From an uncultured Luminiphilus sp. (GTDB lineage: Bacteria; Pseudomonadota; Gammaproteobacteria; Pseudomonadales; Halieaceae): a DNA stretch of 64,000 nucleotides. Of this stretch, positions 50,350-60,494 are shown one piece after another (the first letter of the stretch is position 1; every line of letters starts with the position of its first letter). Position numbers and translations under genes: made by a program. The notes under the pieces were generated by a model. It was given only the letters and a program-made list of their open reading frames with translations, searched no databases and was not told the DNA's origin. The DNA lies in assembly GCA_943840615.1 (NCBI GenBank), contig CALSVI010000012.1:1-64000 (forward strand), read 5' to 3'.

Positions 50350-52773
50350 TCAGAATCGCTGCTGCCATCGGAAACCGATTGTGCGGGGTTGGTTGATGGT
50401 CACGCGCTGATCCCAGTTCACGTCGTTGATCCAGATGTCACCGCGCTCATCCGTCAGATTTTGCACATAGAGCTCTGCCGTCCAATTGCTGCGCTCCAGG
50501 CCGAATGAGGCATTCACCACATCGTAAGAGCCCTGCAACTGCCGGAAACCACCGAACAGATCGTTGTAAGAATCACCCGTGTACATATAAGCCGCCTGAG
50601 CAAACCACTCGTTGGCAAAGGTATAGCGGGTAGAAAGATTCCACTTCAATTCCGGAACGCGCGGGAGTCGCGAGCCCGCCGCTGCATCAGGTTCTGGACT
50701 GCTCGCCGAACGACGATAATCTTCCGACAACGTAGAGTCGAGGAAACTTGCTGCGCCGCTCAGCGTCCAGTTATCAGTAATCATCGAGGTAAAGTCGAAC
50801 TCAACGCCATTACTCTCAGCGTTACCGACGTTAAAGGTCAACGTGATCGGCGAAATGGAGGTGTCCAATCGCGACAGCTGGAAATCATCCCACTCCTGCC
50901 AGAACGCCGCCGCGTTCAAGCGCAGCCGGCCGTCAAACAGCGTTGACTTAAAGCCGAGCTCATAAGCCGTCAGGATGTCAGACTCAAACGCACAACCGAT
51001 ATTGACGTTGCCCTGACCACCCAAACCGTCCGGGATACGCGTCTCACAGAAGCGGTTCAGGCCACCCGGTCGGTAACCCTCACCCCATGTGGTGTAGAGC
51101 ATGATGTCATCGGTCACGCTCCACTCCAGGCTGGCCCGGTAGACCTCGTCCTTGCTCGTGACCGTGCGGGCTGTAGATGCACAATCCGCACCGTAGTTAC
51201 TCGCGGGGCGATCACCTTGTGGCCCGAAGCCACCACAGGGCCAAAAGACCGTGCCTGAGAAGCCGTCCAGCGTACTGTCGTAGTCGAACTGGCGTGCACT
51301 CGCTGTAACCGTCAGGCGATCGGTGATATCAAAAGACACCTCACCAAAGATCGAGGTCTCTTCGTAGTCACGGCCAAAGTCGGTGGTCCAGTAGATATCT
51401 GGGGCATCAACCGCAGCTTGCGGCGTGTCGGCCAGGCCGAGCACGTGCCACTCGTTATCACTGGTGTTCTCTACCTCGACGCTGTAGTAACCCACCATGT
51501 AGCGGAAACGCTTCTCAGAATCAGACGTATAGCGTATTTCAAAGGTCGTGCGGTCCTGCTCGGAGTCGTTGGTGTACTGCTGGCGAGGATCGCCACAGGT
51601 GCCAAAGTAGCTCACGTAGCAGTTGTAGTAGGGCTCGACGAAACCAGATGCGATTTCCTGGTCGCTGTATAGCGAGTAGTCGCTGGCAACCTCGTACTCA
51701 CGATTCAGCAACGCGGCGGTCGCCATGAGCGTGCCTCCAAACAGCTCGCCTTCAATTTTGCCCGAGTACTGGCTCCACTTGTCGTCCATTGTCTCGGGAA
51801 GCAACAGCATGACCTGCAGGTCACCAACCGTGGGGTCGTGATCCCAGACGCCCTCGCGCTCGAGGTCCTGGAACATCGCACCGGCGGTAAAGGTCCACGA
51901 GTCGTTGAGATCGATGCGCAGCGCGGCACGACCACCAAAGGTTGTCGCCTCGTTAAAGTTCTCCTCGACCACATCCTCGTTAGTGACCGTGACGTCGGCC
52001 GCGATCGCTCGCAGCGGGCTGTCTTCCGGCAGACCGGCGCGGATGTTGCTGCGGCTGAAGGTGTGGCCGCCCAAGACGTTATCGATGTAACCGCCGTCGC
52101 GCTTGTAGAAGCCCATCATGCGCAAGGCAGAACGCTCACCCAGCGGGATGTTCATAAAACCCTCGGCGCGGTAACTCATATCACCACTCTTGGGCTGGCT
52201 ACCATCGAGGCTATATCCGCCGGAGAACTCACCGAGCTCGGGCTGATTGGTCATAATGCGAATCGCACCTGACTGCGCGTTGGCGCCGAAGGTGGTGCCC
52301 TGTGGGCCGGCCAGTACTTCAATCCGGTTGATGTCGTAAATATGCGGGTTAAGGTAGGCGCCCACCAGCGTCACGGGCTGCTCGTCCAGATACACCGCCA
52401 CCGCCGGGTTGGCGCCGAGCAAACTCTCACCACCGCTGGAAATACCGCGGATGTAGATGCTACCGGTACTTGGGCCCAAGGAGATAAAGCCGACGTTTGG
52501 AAGCATCATTAAATAATCTTCCATGTCGGTCACGTTCAGATCTGTAAGCTGGGCTTCACCCAACACCGACACGCTCATCGGGATATCCTGAACGCTCTCG
52601 GCACGACGGGTAGCCGTTACCAGTACCTCTTCTAGACTTTGTGATAATGCCGGAGCACTGATCGACATTGACCCCACCACACCACACGCGGCAGACACTG
52701 CTACGGCAAGTGGCCTGCGTACCTGTTGGCGTTGGAACAGTGGGGAAGAGAGTGGCTTATATTTTGTTTTCAT
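50350..52773 (-). CDS. TonB-dependent receptor
   Basis: SLEEVLVTATRRAESVQDIPMSVSVLGEAQL; barrel end TIGFRWQQRF. Confidence 0.9.
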   Translation of the reverse strand: MKTKYKPLSSPLFQRQQVRRPLAVAVSAACGVVGSMSISAPALSQSLEEVLVTATRRAESVQDIPMSVSVLGEAQLTDLNVTDMEDYLMMLPNVGFISLGPSTGSIYIRGISSGGESLLGANPAVAVYLDEQPVTLVGAYLNPHIYDINRIEVLAGPQGTTFGANAQSGAIRIMTNQPELGEFSGGYSLDGSQPKSGDMSYRAEGFMNIPLGERSALRMMGFYKRDGGYIDNVLGGHTFSRSNIRAGLPEDSPLRAIAADVTVTNEDVVEENFNEATTFGGRAALRIDLNDSWTFTAGAMFQDLEREGVWDHDPTVGDLQVMLLLPETMDDKWSQYSGKIEGELFGGTLMATAALLNREYEVASDYSLYSDQEIASGFVEPYYNCYVSYFGTCGDPRQQYTNDSEQDRTTFEIRYTSDSEKRFRYMVGYYSVEVENTSDNEWHVLGLADTPQAAVDAPDIYWTTDFGRDYEETSIFGEVSFDITDRLTVTASARQFDYDSTLDGFSGTVFWPCGGFGPQGDRPASNYGADCASTARTVTSKDEVYRASLEWSVTDDIMLYTTWGEGYRPGGLNRFCETRIPDGLGGQGNVNIGCAFESDILTAYELGFKSTLFDGRLRLNAAAFWQEWDDFQLSRLDTSISPITLTFNVGNAESNGVEFDFTSMITDNWTLSGAASFLDSTLSEDYRRSASSPEPDAAAGSRLPRVPELKWNLSTRYTFANEWFAQAAYMYTGDSYNDLFGGFRQLQGSYDVVNASFGLERSNWTAELYVQNLTDERGDIWINDVNWDQRVTINQPRTIGFRWQQRF

Positions 52774-53212
52774 ATGCTGTTTTCCTCTTGGGCAAGCCCA
52801 GAAACAACTGCTTCGACTATGTTGAATTGCACCCCTCGCGAACCGGTCAACCAAAACGGACTTTTTCGCGCCGCAATCCATACGGTTTTAACCCAGAATG
52901 CAAGACAATCGCAAATGCAGCGGTGCTCCAATCAGCCGCGCCACCCAGAGGGCCATCCGGTGCAAACTGGGTAGTGCCGGCGTTTAAGCCTACCACCAAA
53001 CCAGCAGATGGCGTTGCAAGCGGCTGTTTTTTATAATAATTAGTTAAGTGATACCGCACCCTTTGCTTGAGACCGGCCCCTCGAAGACTGTTTCATGGGC
53101 AGAATTGCTGTCTGATATACAACCCATTCACCTTATCAATACAGACACGGGTTGCCTCGTTCGCTCACACCGGTGGTGCGGCCAACTTTCCAAGAGGCCA
53201 TCTGGACAAGCG

Positions 53213-54421
53213 TCAACGAACGGGGTCGGCCCCCATCTCGAGATGCAGTGCGGTCCCCGTCCACGGATTCTCTCGCGCGACTGACTCATTGAGTGACACC
53301 CCCAGCCCCGGCTCGGAAGACGGGATCACGTAGCCGTCCTGCCACTGCACTGGCTCAGTCAAGAGCTGCGCCTGAAATCCCCCCCATGTCTCAATGCCCT
53401 CGAGAATCAAGAAATTAGGCGAGCACGTTGCGAGCTGGATGTTGGCCGCGCCGACGATCGGCCCGCAGTAGAGGTGAGGTGCAATCTGCGCGTATTTCAC
53501 TTCGGCCAGTGCGGCAATTTTTTTGGCCTCCAGCAAACCACCAACTCGGCCCAGATTTAATTGCAAAATCGCGGCCGCGCCCTCCTCAAGTACCCGGGCA
53601 AATTCATACTTGGTGCACAGCCTTTCCCCCGTTGCGACAGGGATTGAAGTCGCGGTCGCCACCACTGCCATCTGCGCCGGATCTTCGGGTGGGACAGGCT
53701 CCTCAAACCAAAGCGGGTCGTAGGGCTCTAGTCGCTTAGCCAACCGGATGGCTCCCGCAGGGCAGAACTGGCCATGAGTGCCAAATAACAGATCGACGCC
53801 TCCGCCAACGGCCTCTCGAAGCGAGCGCATAAAGGCTTCCGAGCGGTCTAGCTCTTGGCCGGTGGGCATGCCCCCATCGAACACCGTATACGGTCCTGCG
53901 GGGTCAAATTTCAGTGCGGTGAAGCCCATCTCAACGTATTCGAGCGCGCGCTCAGCTGCCCGGGCTGGATTGGTATAAACGTGATCGGTGTCGTCCGCGT
54001 CAGGGTAAACATCACCCTCCCGAGGGTAGATATACGTATAACTGCGCAACTTTTCGTGGACTTGACCGCCCAACAGTTCGTATACCGGCTTGCCACACTC
54101 CTTACCAATGATGTCCCAACAAGCCATCTCTAAAGCAGATAGCACGCTCACCAGCGAAATGTCAGGGCGGAGGCTATATCCAGATCCGTAAACTCGGCGC
54201 CAGAGCGTCTCGATGTGAAAGGGATCGTGACCAATCAGATATCGTTCTGCCGTGTCCTTGAGCATCGTTTCAACCGTTTTCGCACCAAAAGTCGCGCAGT
54301 AAGCTTCGCCGTAACCCACTACGCCGGTATCGGTTACCAGCTTTATAAATATGAAATAGCGACCACCAAATCGAGGGGGCGGGTTAGCCACGACAAAGGT
54401 TTCGAATTCTTTGATGATCAT
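53213..54421 (-). CDS. mandelate racemase/muconate lactonizing enzyme family (sugar-acid dehydratase-like)
   Basis: LSALEMACWDIIGKECGKPVYELLGG; WFEEPVPPEDPAQMAVVA; VATGERLCTKYEF. Confidence 0.85.
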   Translation of the reverse strand: MIIKEFETFVVANPPPRFGGRYFIFIKLVTDTGVVGYGEAYCATFGAKTVETMLKDTAERYLIGHDPFHIETLWRRVYGSGYSLRPDISLVSVLSALEMACWDIIGKECGKPVYELLGGQVHEKLRSYTYIYPREGDVYPDADDTDHVYTNPARAAERALEYVEMGFTALKFDPAGPYTVFDGGMPTGQELDRSEAFMRSLREAVGGGVDLLFGTHGQFCPAGAIRLAKRLEPYDPLWFEEPVPPEDPAQMAVVATATSIPVATGERLCTKYEFARVLEEGAAAILQLNLGRVGGLLEAKKIAALAEVKYAQIAPHLYCGPIVGAANIQLATCSPNFLILEGIETWGGFQAQLLTEPVQWQDGYVIPSSEPGLGVSLNESVARENPWTGTALHLEMGADPVR

Positions 54422-55563
54422 TTGAAAACAACCAGATTACGCAACGCCTCACCTCGTTTGACCGACGCGATGGCCTCGTTGATATCTTCTAAGACAAAGC
54501 GCTGACTCACCAGCTCGTCGAGCTTCAAATCCCCCTGCTGATAAAGCGCTACCAGCTTCGGGATGTCTCGACTTACTGAGCTCGAACCCATTTTTGACCC
54601 CACTATGGACTGTCCCTTTGAAGCGAGGTCACCCGGGTCGTACTCCGCCAATACTTCGCTCGCAGGCATGCCCACTATAACTGTGGTACCCGCCCTCCCG
54701 AGAATCTCCAGAGATTGTTCGATAGCAGACTTTGCACCGACTGTGACGAACACATAATCTGCGCCTCGACCACCACTCAGACCCAACACATCGTCAACGA
54801 ATGTGGGCAATGAACTATTGACGGTGTGAGTGGCGCCAAATCGGAGGGCTTGCTCGAGTTTTTCATCCAGCACATCAATAGCAATCACACGTGAGGCTCC
54901 CCGGTACGCTGCCGCCTGTATGCTATTGATACCCACCCCGCCGCAGCCCATCACGGCAACAATGCTCCCGGGCCTGACCTCTACCGTGTTGGTGACCGCG
55001 CCGAACCCTGTGAGTACTCCGCAGCCTAAAATGGATGCCACTTCCAGTGGAATATCGTCGGGAATACGGCAGGCCTGACTTTGCTCGATGACCACAGATT
55101 CTGCAAATGCCCCAGCATTGAGCCCCTGGGTAACAACAGCACCTTCATGATCTGACAGCGGGCTATGCTCATCGAGTGGAAAGCTTGCGTCGCATTGGGT
55201 TTCGATCGCATGCGCGCAGTAATGGCATTGGCCGCAAGATCGGATCAGCGTCACCACCACGCGGTCTCCCACCGCTAAATCATGCACGCCCGGCCCCAGC
55301 GATTCGACGATGCCAGAGGCTTCGTGGCCATATATTGCGGGCAACTCACCGCCCCACTGCCCTTCGGCAAGCATGATGTCGCTATGACAAATCGCACAGG
55401 CAGCGAGCTTCACTTTCACCTCACCCTCGCCCGGATCAGCAATAGTGATGTCTTCAACTATCAGGGGGTGGCCAAATGTTCGACAAACCGCTGCTTTCAA
55501 TGTTTTTTCCTTGGCAATCGAATGCGACTCAACGCGCATCACTGGCGCGATCATCGGGTTCAC
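54418..55563 (-). CDS. zinc-dependent alcohol dehydrogenase (MDR)
   Basis: CAICHSDIMLAEG, YGHEASGIVESLG, CGQCHYCAHAIETQC, GCGGVGINSIQAA; ATGA overlap with downstream gene. Confidence 0.9.
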   Translation of the reverse strand: MNPMIAPVMRVESHSIAKEKTLKAAVCRTFGHPLIVEDITIADPGEGEVKVKLAACAICHSDIMLAEGQWGGELPAIYGHEASGIVESLGPGVHDLAVGDRVVVTLIRSCGQCHYCAHAIETQCDASFPLDEHSPLSDHEGAVVTQGLNAGAFAESVVIEQSQACRIPDDIPLEVASILGCGVLTGFGAVTNTVEVRPGSIVAVMGCGGVGINSIQAAAYRGASRVIAIDVLDEKLEQALRFGATHTVNSSLPTFVDDVLGLSGGRGADYVFVTVGAKSAIEQSLEILGRAGTTVIVGMPASEVLAEYDPGDLASKGQSIVGSKMGSSSVSRDIPKLVALYQQGDLKLDELVSQRFVLEDINEAIASVKRGEALRNLVVFK

Positions 55564-55789
55564 CTGAATATATCACCGGCATCTCCTTCGCTGGAAAACG
55601 ATCTCTAGCGACGCCGTGTCTCGAGACAATCTGGCTCCGCCGACATCCACCACAAACCAATAAAATAATCATGACTCCTGCCATGAGTCGAACATTTAAC
55701 AGCGCAATGGTCTCAGGCCGATGCCGAATCGATCTAGCTATCGCCCAAAAGGCCGATCACAATACACAGATACTGCGAGGGACAAGGAC

Positions 55790-57148
55790 ATGCGCATACG
55801 GGAACCGGCTAGGGAAGTGCAGGTCGTTCACGAGACCGAGGTACTGGTCGTCGGATCGGGTCCGGGGGGCTTAGCCGCCGCACTTGGTGCTGCCCGCGCA
55901 GGAAGTCAGGTCACACTGCTCGAGCGATTTGGTTGCTTTGGCGGCAATATCACCGCGGTTGGCGTGGAAGGTTTCGCCTGGTATCGCCACGAAAATACCG
56001 TCGATACTGAGGGCGTTGGTATCGAGTTTGAAGAGCGTGCCCGGGCCATGGGTGCTGCAGTGAAGGAGCCTCAGTCGGATAGTCACGCCATCGACGGCGA
56101 AGCGTTCAAATGGGTCGCCGATACGCTGGTGGAGGAAGCCGGCATCATGCCCATGCTGCATCGACTATTCGTTGCCCCGATCATGGACGGCGACGTCATT
56201 ACAGGCGTGATCGTCGAGAGCAAGGCCGGGCGTGAAGCAATTCTGGCTGAACGCGTCATCGACGCCACAGGTGATGCGGATGTGGCGCACCGCGCGGGTG
56301 CAATCACGCTCAAGCAAGCCAAGGAAGACATGATCGGCGCCTCGGTGATGTTCTCGATGTCGGGCGTGAACAAAACCCGGTTTATTGACCATGTTAAAGC
56401 CGATCCACAGACCTACCGGGACTGGGCATACGGACAGTGGACGGTGGAAACCACCGGAAAGGAGGATGAGATGTTCTCGCCTTTTTTACGCAAGCCCTTT
56501 GAAAAAGCCCGCGAGGCAGGGTTGATTCCCGAGCACCTCGATACCATCGCCGGCACCTGGGGTGCGCTCTATGACACCGGGGACCTCACCTACCTGAACT
56601 TGGTGCACCTTCTGGGCTATGACGGCACCGACCCCAATGATCTGACCCGCGGTGAGATGGAGGGTCGCAAGCAGGCCATGCTGGCGATCGAGGCGCTCAA
56701 GCAATACACCCCCGGCTGCGAGAACGCCAAGCTGCGTAACTTCGGCATGACGCTGGGCATTCGCGATACCCGCAAAATCGATGCCGCTTACAACATGACC
56801 GAGGCCGACGTGCGCGATCAGGCCCGCTTTGAAGACAGCATCGGCATCTTCCCCGAATTCATCGATGGCTATGGGATTCTCATTCTGCCCACTACCGGTC
56901 GTTACTTTCAGGTGCCCTACCGAACCCTGCTGCCCAAGGGGGTCAAAAATCTAATCTGTGCCGGTCGGGTCACCGGCGGTGATCGCGTCAGTCACGCGGC
57001 CACCCGTAACATGATGTGCTGTACGGTCACCGGGCAAGGCGCCGGCGTGGCCGCGGCGGTCGCAGTACAGCAAAAGTGCGGCTTCGATGAGCTGGACGTG
57101 GATCAAGTTCAGGCCGAACTGAAGCGGCAGGACGTGCGGCTCCACTGA
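55790..57148 (+). CDS. FAD-dependent oxidoreductase (FAD_oxidored type)
   Basis: VLVVGSGPGGLAAALGAARAG; VIDATGDADVAHRAG; LICAGRVTGGDRVSHAATRNM. Confidence 0.85.
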   Translation: MRIREPAREVQVVHETEVLVVGSGPGGLAAALGAARAGSQVTLLERFGCFGGNITAVGVEGFAWYRHENTVDTEGVGIEFEERARAMGAAVKEPQSDSHAIDGEAFKWVADTLVEEAGIMPMLHRLFVAPIMDGDVITGVIVESKAGREAILAERVIDATGDADVAHRAGAITLKQAKEDMIGASVMFSMSGVNKTRFIDHVKADPQTYRDWAYGQWTVETTGKEDEMFSPFLRKPFEKAREAGLIPEHLDTIAGTWGALYDTGDLTYLNLVHLLGYDGTDPNDLTRGEMEGRKQAMLAIEALKQYTPGCENAKLRNFGMTLGIRDTRKIDAAYNMTEADVRDQARFEDSIGIFPEFIDGYGILILPTTGRYFQVPYRTLLPKGVKNLICAGRVTGGDRVSHAATRNMMCCTVTGQGAGVAAAVAVQQKCGFDELDVDQVQAELKRQDVRLH

Positions 57149-57186
57149 CGGCGCATGCAGACTCCCCAACAACGCGCCATCACTGG

Positions 57187-57993
57187 ATGCACATGAACGA
57201 TACCGACCTATCGGCTTTGGGAAAATCACTCGCCAACGCGCAACAGCAGCTCGAGAACGACGGCTACCTGCTGGTGGAAGGCTTGGGCGACCCCGAGCTT
57301 GTTGCGCATCTGCTTGAGGTCTCACTAAGCCGCAGCAATGAGGTGATGGCGGCGCTGGGTGGTCAGACGATCGGCATTGGCAGTGCCGCCGGCTTCGACG
57401 AGGTGGTGCAAAGATCGCCCGGCCGCTGGGACATTCCGATCTCACCACCCGAGTTTGGTGTTAATGAGCGCGCGCTACCTTGGTGGCCGCTGATTGCGGC
57501 CGTCCTTGGCGATAATGCCGAACACTCTTTCAGCGGCGTGGTGTATTCCGACCCGGGTACCCCCGCGCAGTGCTGGCATATCGACTCACCCCATGTCAGC
57601 TCTGATCACCTTCTACCCCATGCGCTTAATGTCATGGTTGCACTCCATGACACACCATTGGCAATGGGCCCCACCGAACTGGCGAGAGGCTCGCATCGAC
57701 TGACCAATCACCTTCAGAACCCCGCTCTCGTCAGCGATGAACTGGTCTATCAGCATGAGAAGACAGTGCCTGAACAGCTGGTGGCAAACACTGAGCAAGC
57801 GGTGCCCGAAGGCGTATCGTCTTTACTCACTGCTGGGTCGTGCCTCATCTTCGATGACCGCATCCTGCACCGCGGGCGGGCCAACGACTCGACGAGTAGG
57901 CGCAGCATGGTCTACTTCTCGTATCGTCAGGCTGGCTACGCTGCAAACACGCACTTTGAAGCGCAGCGTTCGGTCTATGACGCCGGACGATGA
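57187..57993 (+). CDS. phytanoyl-CoA dioxygenase family protein
   Basis: QCWHIDSPHVS; LPHALNVMVALHDTPLAMGPTELARGSH; DDRILHRGRANDSTSRRSMVYFSY. Confidence 0.85.
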   Translation: MHMNDTDLSALGKSLANAQQQLENDGYLLVEGLGDPELVAHLLEVSLSRSNEVMAALGGQTIGIGSAAGFDEVVQRSPGRWDIPISPPEFGVNERALPWWPLIAAVLGDNAEHSFSGVVYSDPGTPAQCWHIDSPHVSSDHLLPHALNVMVALHDTPLAMGPTELARGSHRLTNHLQNPALVSDELVYQHEKTVPEQLVANTEQAVPEGVSSLLTAGSCLIFDDRILHRGRANDSTSRRSMVYFSYRQAGYAANTHFEAQRSVYDAGR

Positions 57994-58089
57994 CTGGGGG
58001 TGGCAGTTGAATTTAGCTAGCGTTGATTTAGATGATGGCATCAACAACAGTGCGCTGCCGGCGCACGCAATCTCGACGGTATTAAATCT

Positions 58090-59367
58090 ATGAGCATCCG
58101 AGCCCTGTTATTCCTGTCGCTACTGGCCACGCGGCTACAAGCAGCAGACGTGACCATCGTTGACCCCGAGCCAGTCGGCTTCTCTGGCGACCGGCTTGGC
58201 AAGATCACCGAGTTCGTAGAACGCGAGATTGCCAACGGGAATCTCGTGGGCACTGTGACGCTGATCGCGCGTCATGGGCAGGTCGTACACTTTGAATCTG
58301 CGGGTCGCTTTGGGCTCGAAGATGACCGACCCATGGATAAAGATGCGCTGTTCCGCATTTTCTCCATGACCAAACCGATTACCACGGTGGCGGCGATGAT
58401 CCTCTACGAGGAGGGCGCCTTCCACCTTGGTGACCCGGTAGCCAAGTATCTGCCTGAGCTGGCCGGCATGCAGCTGATGGTCGATGGAGAAACCGTTCCC
58501 CCCCAAACTCAGATGACCATCGAGCAACTGATGACCCATACCGCGGGCCTCACCAATGGCTGGCATGTGGAACACCCCGTTGAGCGCGCGTACCGCGATG
58601 CCGCGCTATCCCAAAGCGCTAATCTGACAGCGTTTATCGATAACCTGGCAACGCTCCCCCTGCGCTTTGAGCCCGGCACCCGATACCACTACAGCGTGGC
58701 GACTGACGTGCTCGGTGCACTGGTGGAGCGATTGAGCGGGCAAACCCTGGAGCAGTTTTTTCAGACGCGCATTTTCGATCCGCTAGACATGCGCGACACG
58801 TTCTTCAACGTGCCGAACGACAAGATAGCGCGCATGGCCGGTAATCACCTGTGGAACGCCGACCGTCAGGAGATGGCGCCGATGCCAGCAGGGCTGCTGC
58901 CACCCCCATCTGGCGTAACGCTATTCTCAGGTGGTGGCGGGTTGATCTCCACAGCGCAGGATTACTGGCGCTTTTGCGAAATGCTGCGCCGCGGCGGCAG
59001 CCTTGACGGCGTGCGCCTTCTTGGACCCAAGACGGTGCAAGCCATGGCGATGGCGAGGCTGACACCCGAGATCAGAAATAAGGGTGCAACCGAGTACCCC
59101 GCCTCGCATCTGTATCCGGGGCAGTCCTTCGGGCTCGGTGCCGGCGTGATCACCGACCCCGCACAAGCGCAGGTGATCTCCTCCCGAGGGGAATACTCCT
59201 GGGGTGGGATTGCCAATACCAAATTCTGGATCGACCCTGAGGAAGACCTCATTGTCGTCTTCATGACGCAGGTGATGGGCACACCACACAGTGATCGACA
59301 CCGCTTCGACCTTAAAGTAGCGACCTATCAGGCGCTCACTGAGCTGGGTAATTCAGGCGGAGACTGA
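58090..59367 (+). CDS. secreted serine hydrolase (beta-lactamase class C family)
   Basis: Signal peptide; FRIFSMTKPITTVAAMIL SxxK; YHYSVATDVLG. Confidence 0.9.
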   Translation: MSIRALLFLSLLATRLQAADVTIVDPEPVGFSGDRLGKITEFVEREIANGNLVGTVTLIARHGQVVHFESAGRFGLEDDRPMDKDALFRIFSMTKPITTVAAMILYEEGAFHLGDPVAKYLPELAGMQLMVDGETVPPQTQMTIEQLMTHTAGLTNGWHVEHPVERAYRDAALSQSANLTAFIDNLATLPLRFEPGTRYHYSVATDVLGALVERLSGQTLEQFFQTRIFDPLDMRDTFFNVPNDKIARMAGNHLWNADRQEMAPMPAGLLPPPSGVTLFSGGGGLISTAQDYWRFCEMLRRGGSLDGVRLLGPKTVQAMAMARLTPEIRNKGATEYPASHLYPGQSFGLGAGVITDPAQAQVISSRGEYSWGGIANTKFWIDPEEDLIVVFMTQVMGTPHSDRHRFDLKVATYQALTELGNSGGD

Positions 59368-60484
59368 TCGCAGCGCAGCGCGGCGCATAAAGATCAGCGA
59401 GTAAATGGCCGCGTAGATCCCGACGACAACCAGCCCCACCCACTCGATCTTGAAAGGCGTGAACTGAAAGGCCAGCACCAGCGCAAACAGGACGACCCAA
59501 TTGAGGGCGACGTAGCGCCCGGTGCCGAGCCTCTCCACAGTCAGCCCGGTGTTCTGAGTGTATAGCCGTGTAAGCGAGTCGAGCGAATTCACGACGAACA
59601 AAACGCCCACACCCATCATGGCCCAGCTCATCAGACCTGCGATCGAAATGTCGTTAGCGAAGTACCAGTAGAGCACCGAGAACCACAGGGCGATAGGAAT
59701 CGACGGCACAACCAATAACAGAAGCAGCAACTGCCACGCAGTGAAGCCGCTCACAAAACGCGATACAAACTGCCCGATCATGATGCTCCACGCGAACCAC
59801 CAGAACAGGTAAAAGGCGTGATAATCATTAATCGGAAACACAAAGCGCGGCAGTTGGCCGAAGTAATCACCCAGCTCACCTACGGTACTCGCAAAACCCG
59901 ATACACCCATCCCTGATGCCCAAAAAGAGCCTGCTATCAGGGCAAAGAACAATCCGCTCGAGGCCAAACTGAGTGCCTTCACGAAGCGGATCTGAGTACT
60001 GGAAATCACCGCCACCAGCACCGTGCCCGCCACCAGAGCAGTAGCGCACCGCGTCGGGAATGCCCTCGATATAGCCGGGCAGATAGTGCAGAAACAGATA
60101 GCCCGTGAAGGCACAGGTGCCAATAATGGTGAGGTTATTGATCAGCTTGATCAGCGGTATCTCAAAGAGCTGTAGTCGGGGTTCGACCACACAGAAATAA
60201 AAGGTAGTGAGAAAATAAAAGCCCCAGACCAGAAAACCCCAGAAGCCAAACTCCAATGCCAGTGGGTTAGCAAACGCATAGTCCGCCTCGCTGGCAAAAA
60301 TCTCAAAGTCGACCATGGGGAACATGAGTAGCCCCACATCCAGCCCCGAGGTGAACAACACCGCCAAAAAAGTCACCCGCGGCATGGGCGTACTGCCCTC
60401 GATACGGACATTACGGTAACGCAGCACCAATAGCAGGGATGTCAGCGTCGTCAGCGCAATCGCCGTGGAGAGAATCGCGTTCAT
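59353..60484 (-). CDS. short BCCT-type (betaine/choline/carnitine) transporter, interrupted by a frameshift near 60033-60052
   Basis: FYLFWWFAWSIMIGQFVSRFVSGFTAWQLLLLLLVVPSIPIALWFSVLYWYF; N-part GLDVGLLMFPMVDFE; two ORFs join across the break. Confidence 0.7.
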
Positions 60485-60494
60485 TGTCGCGGCG

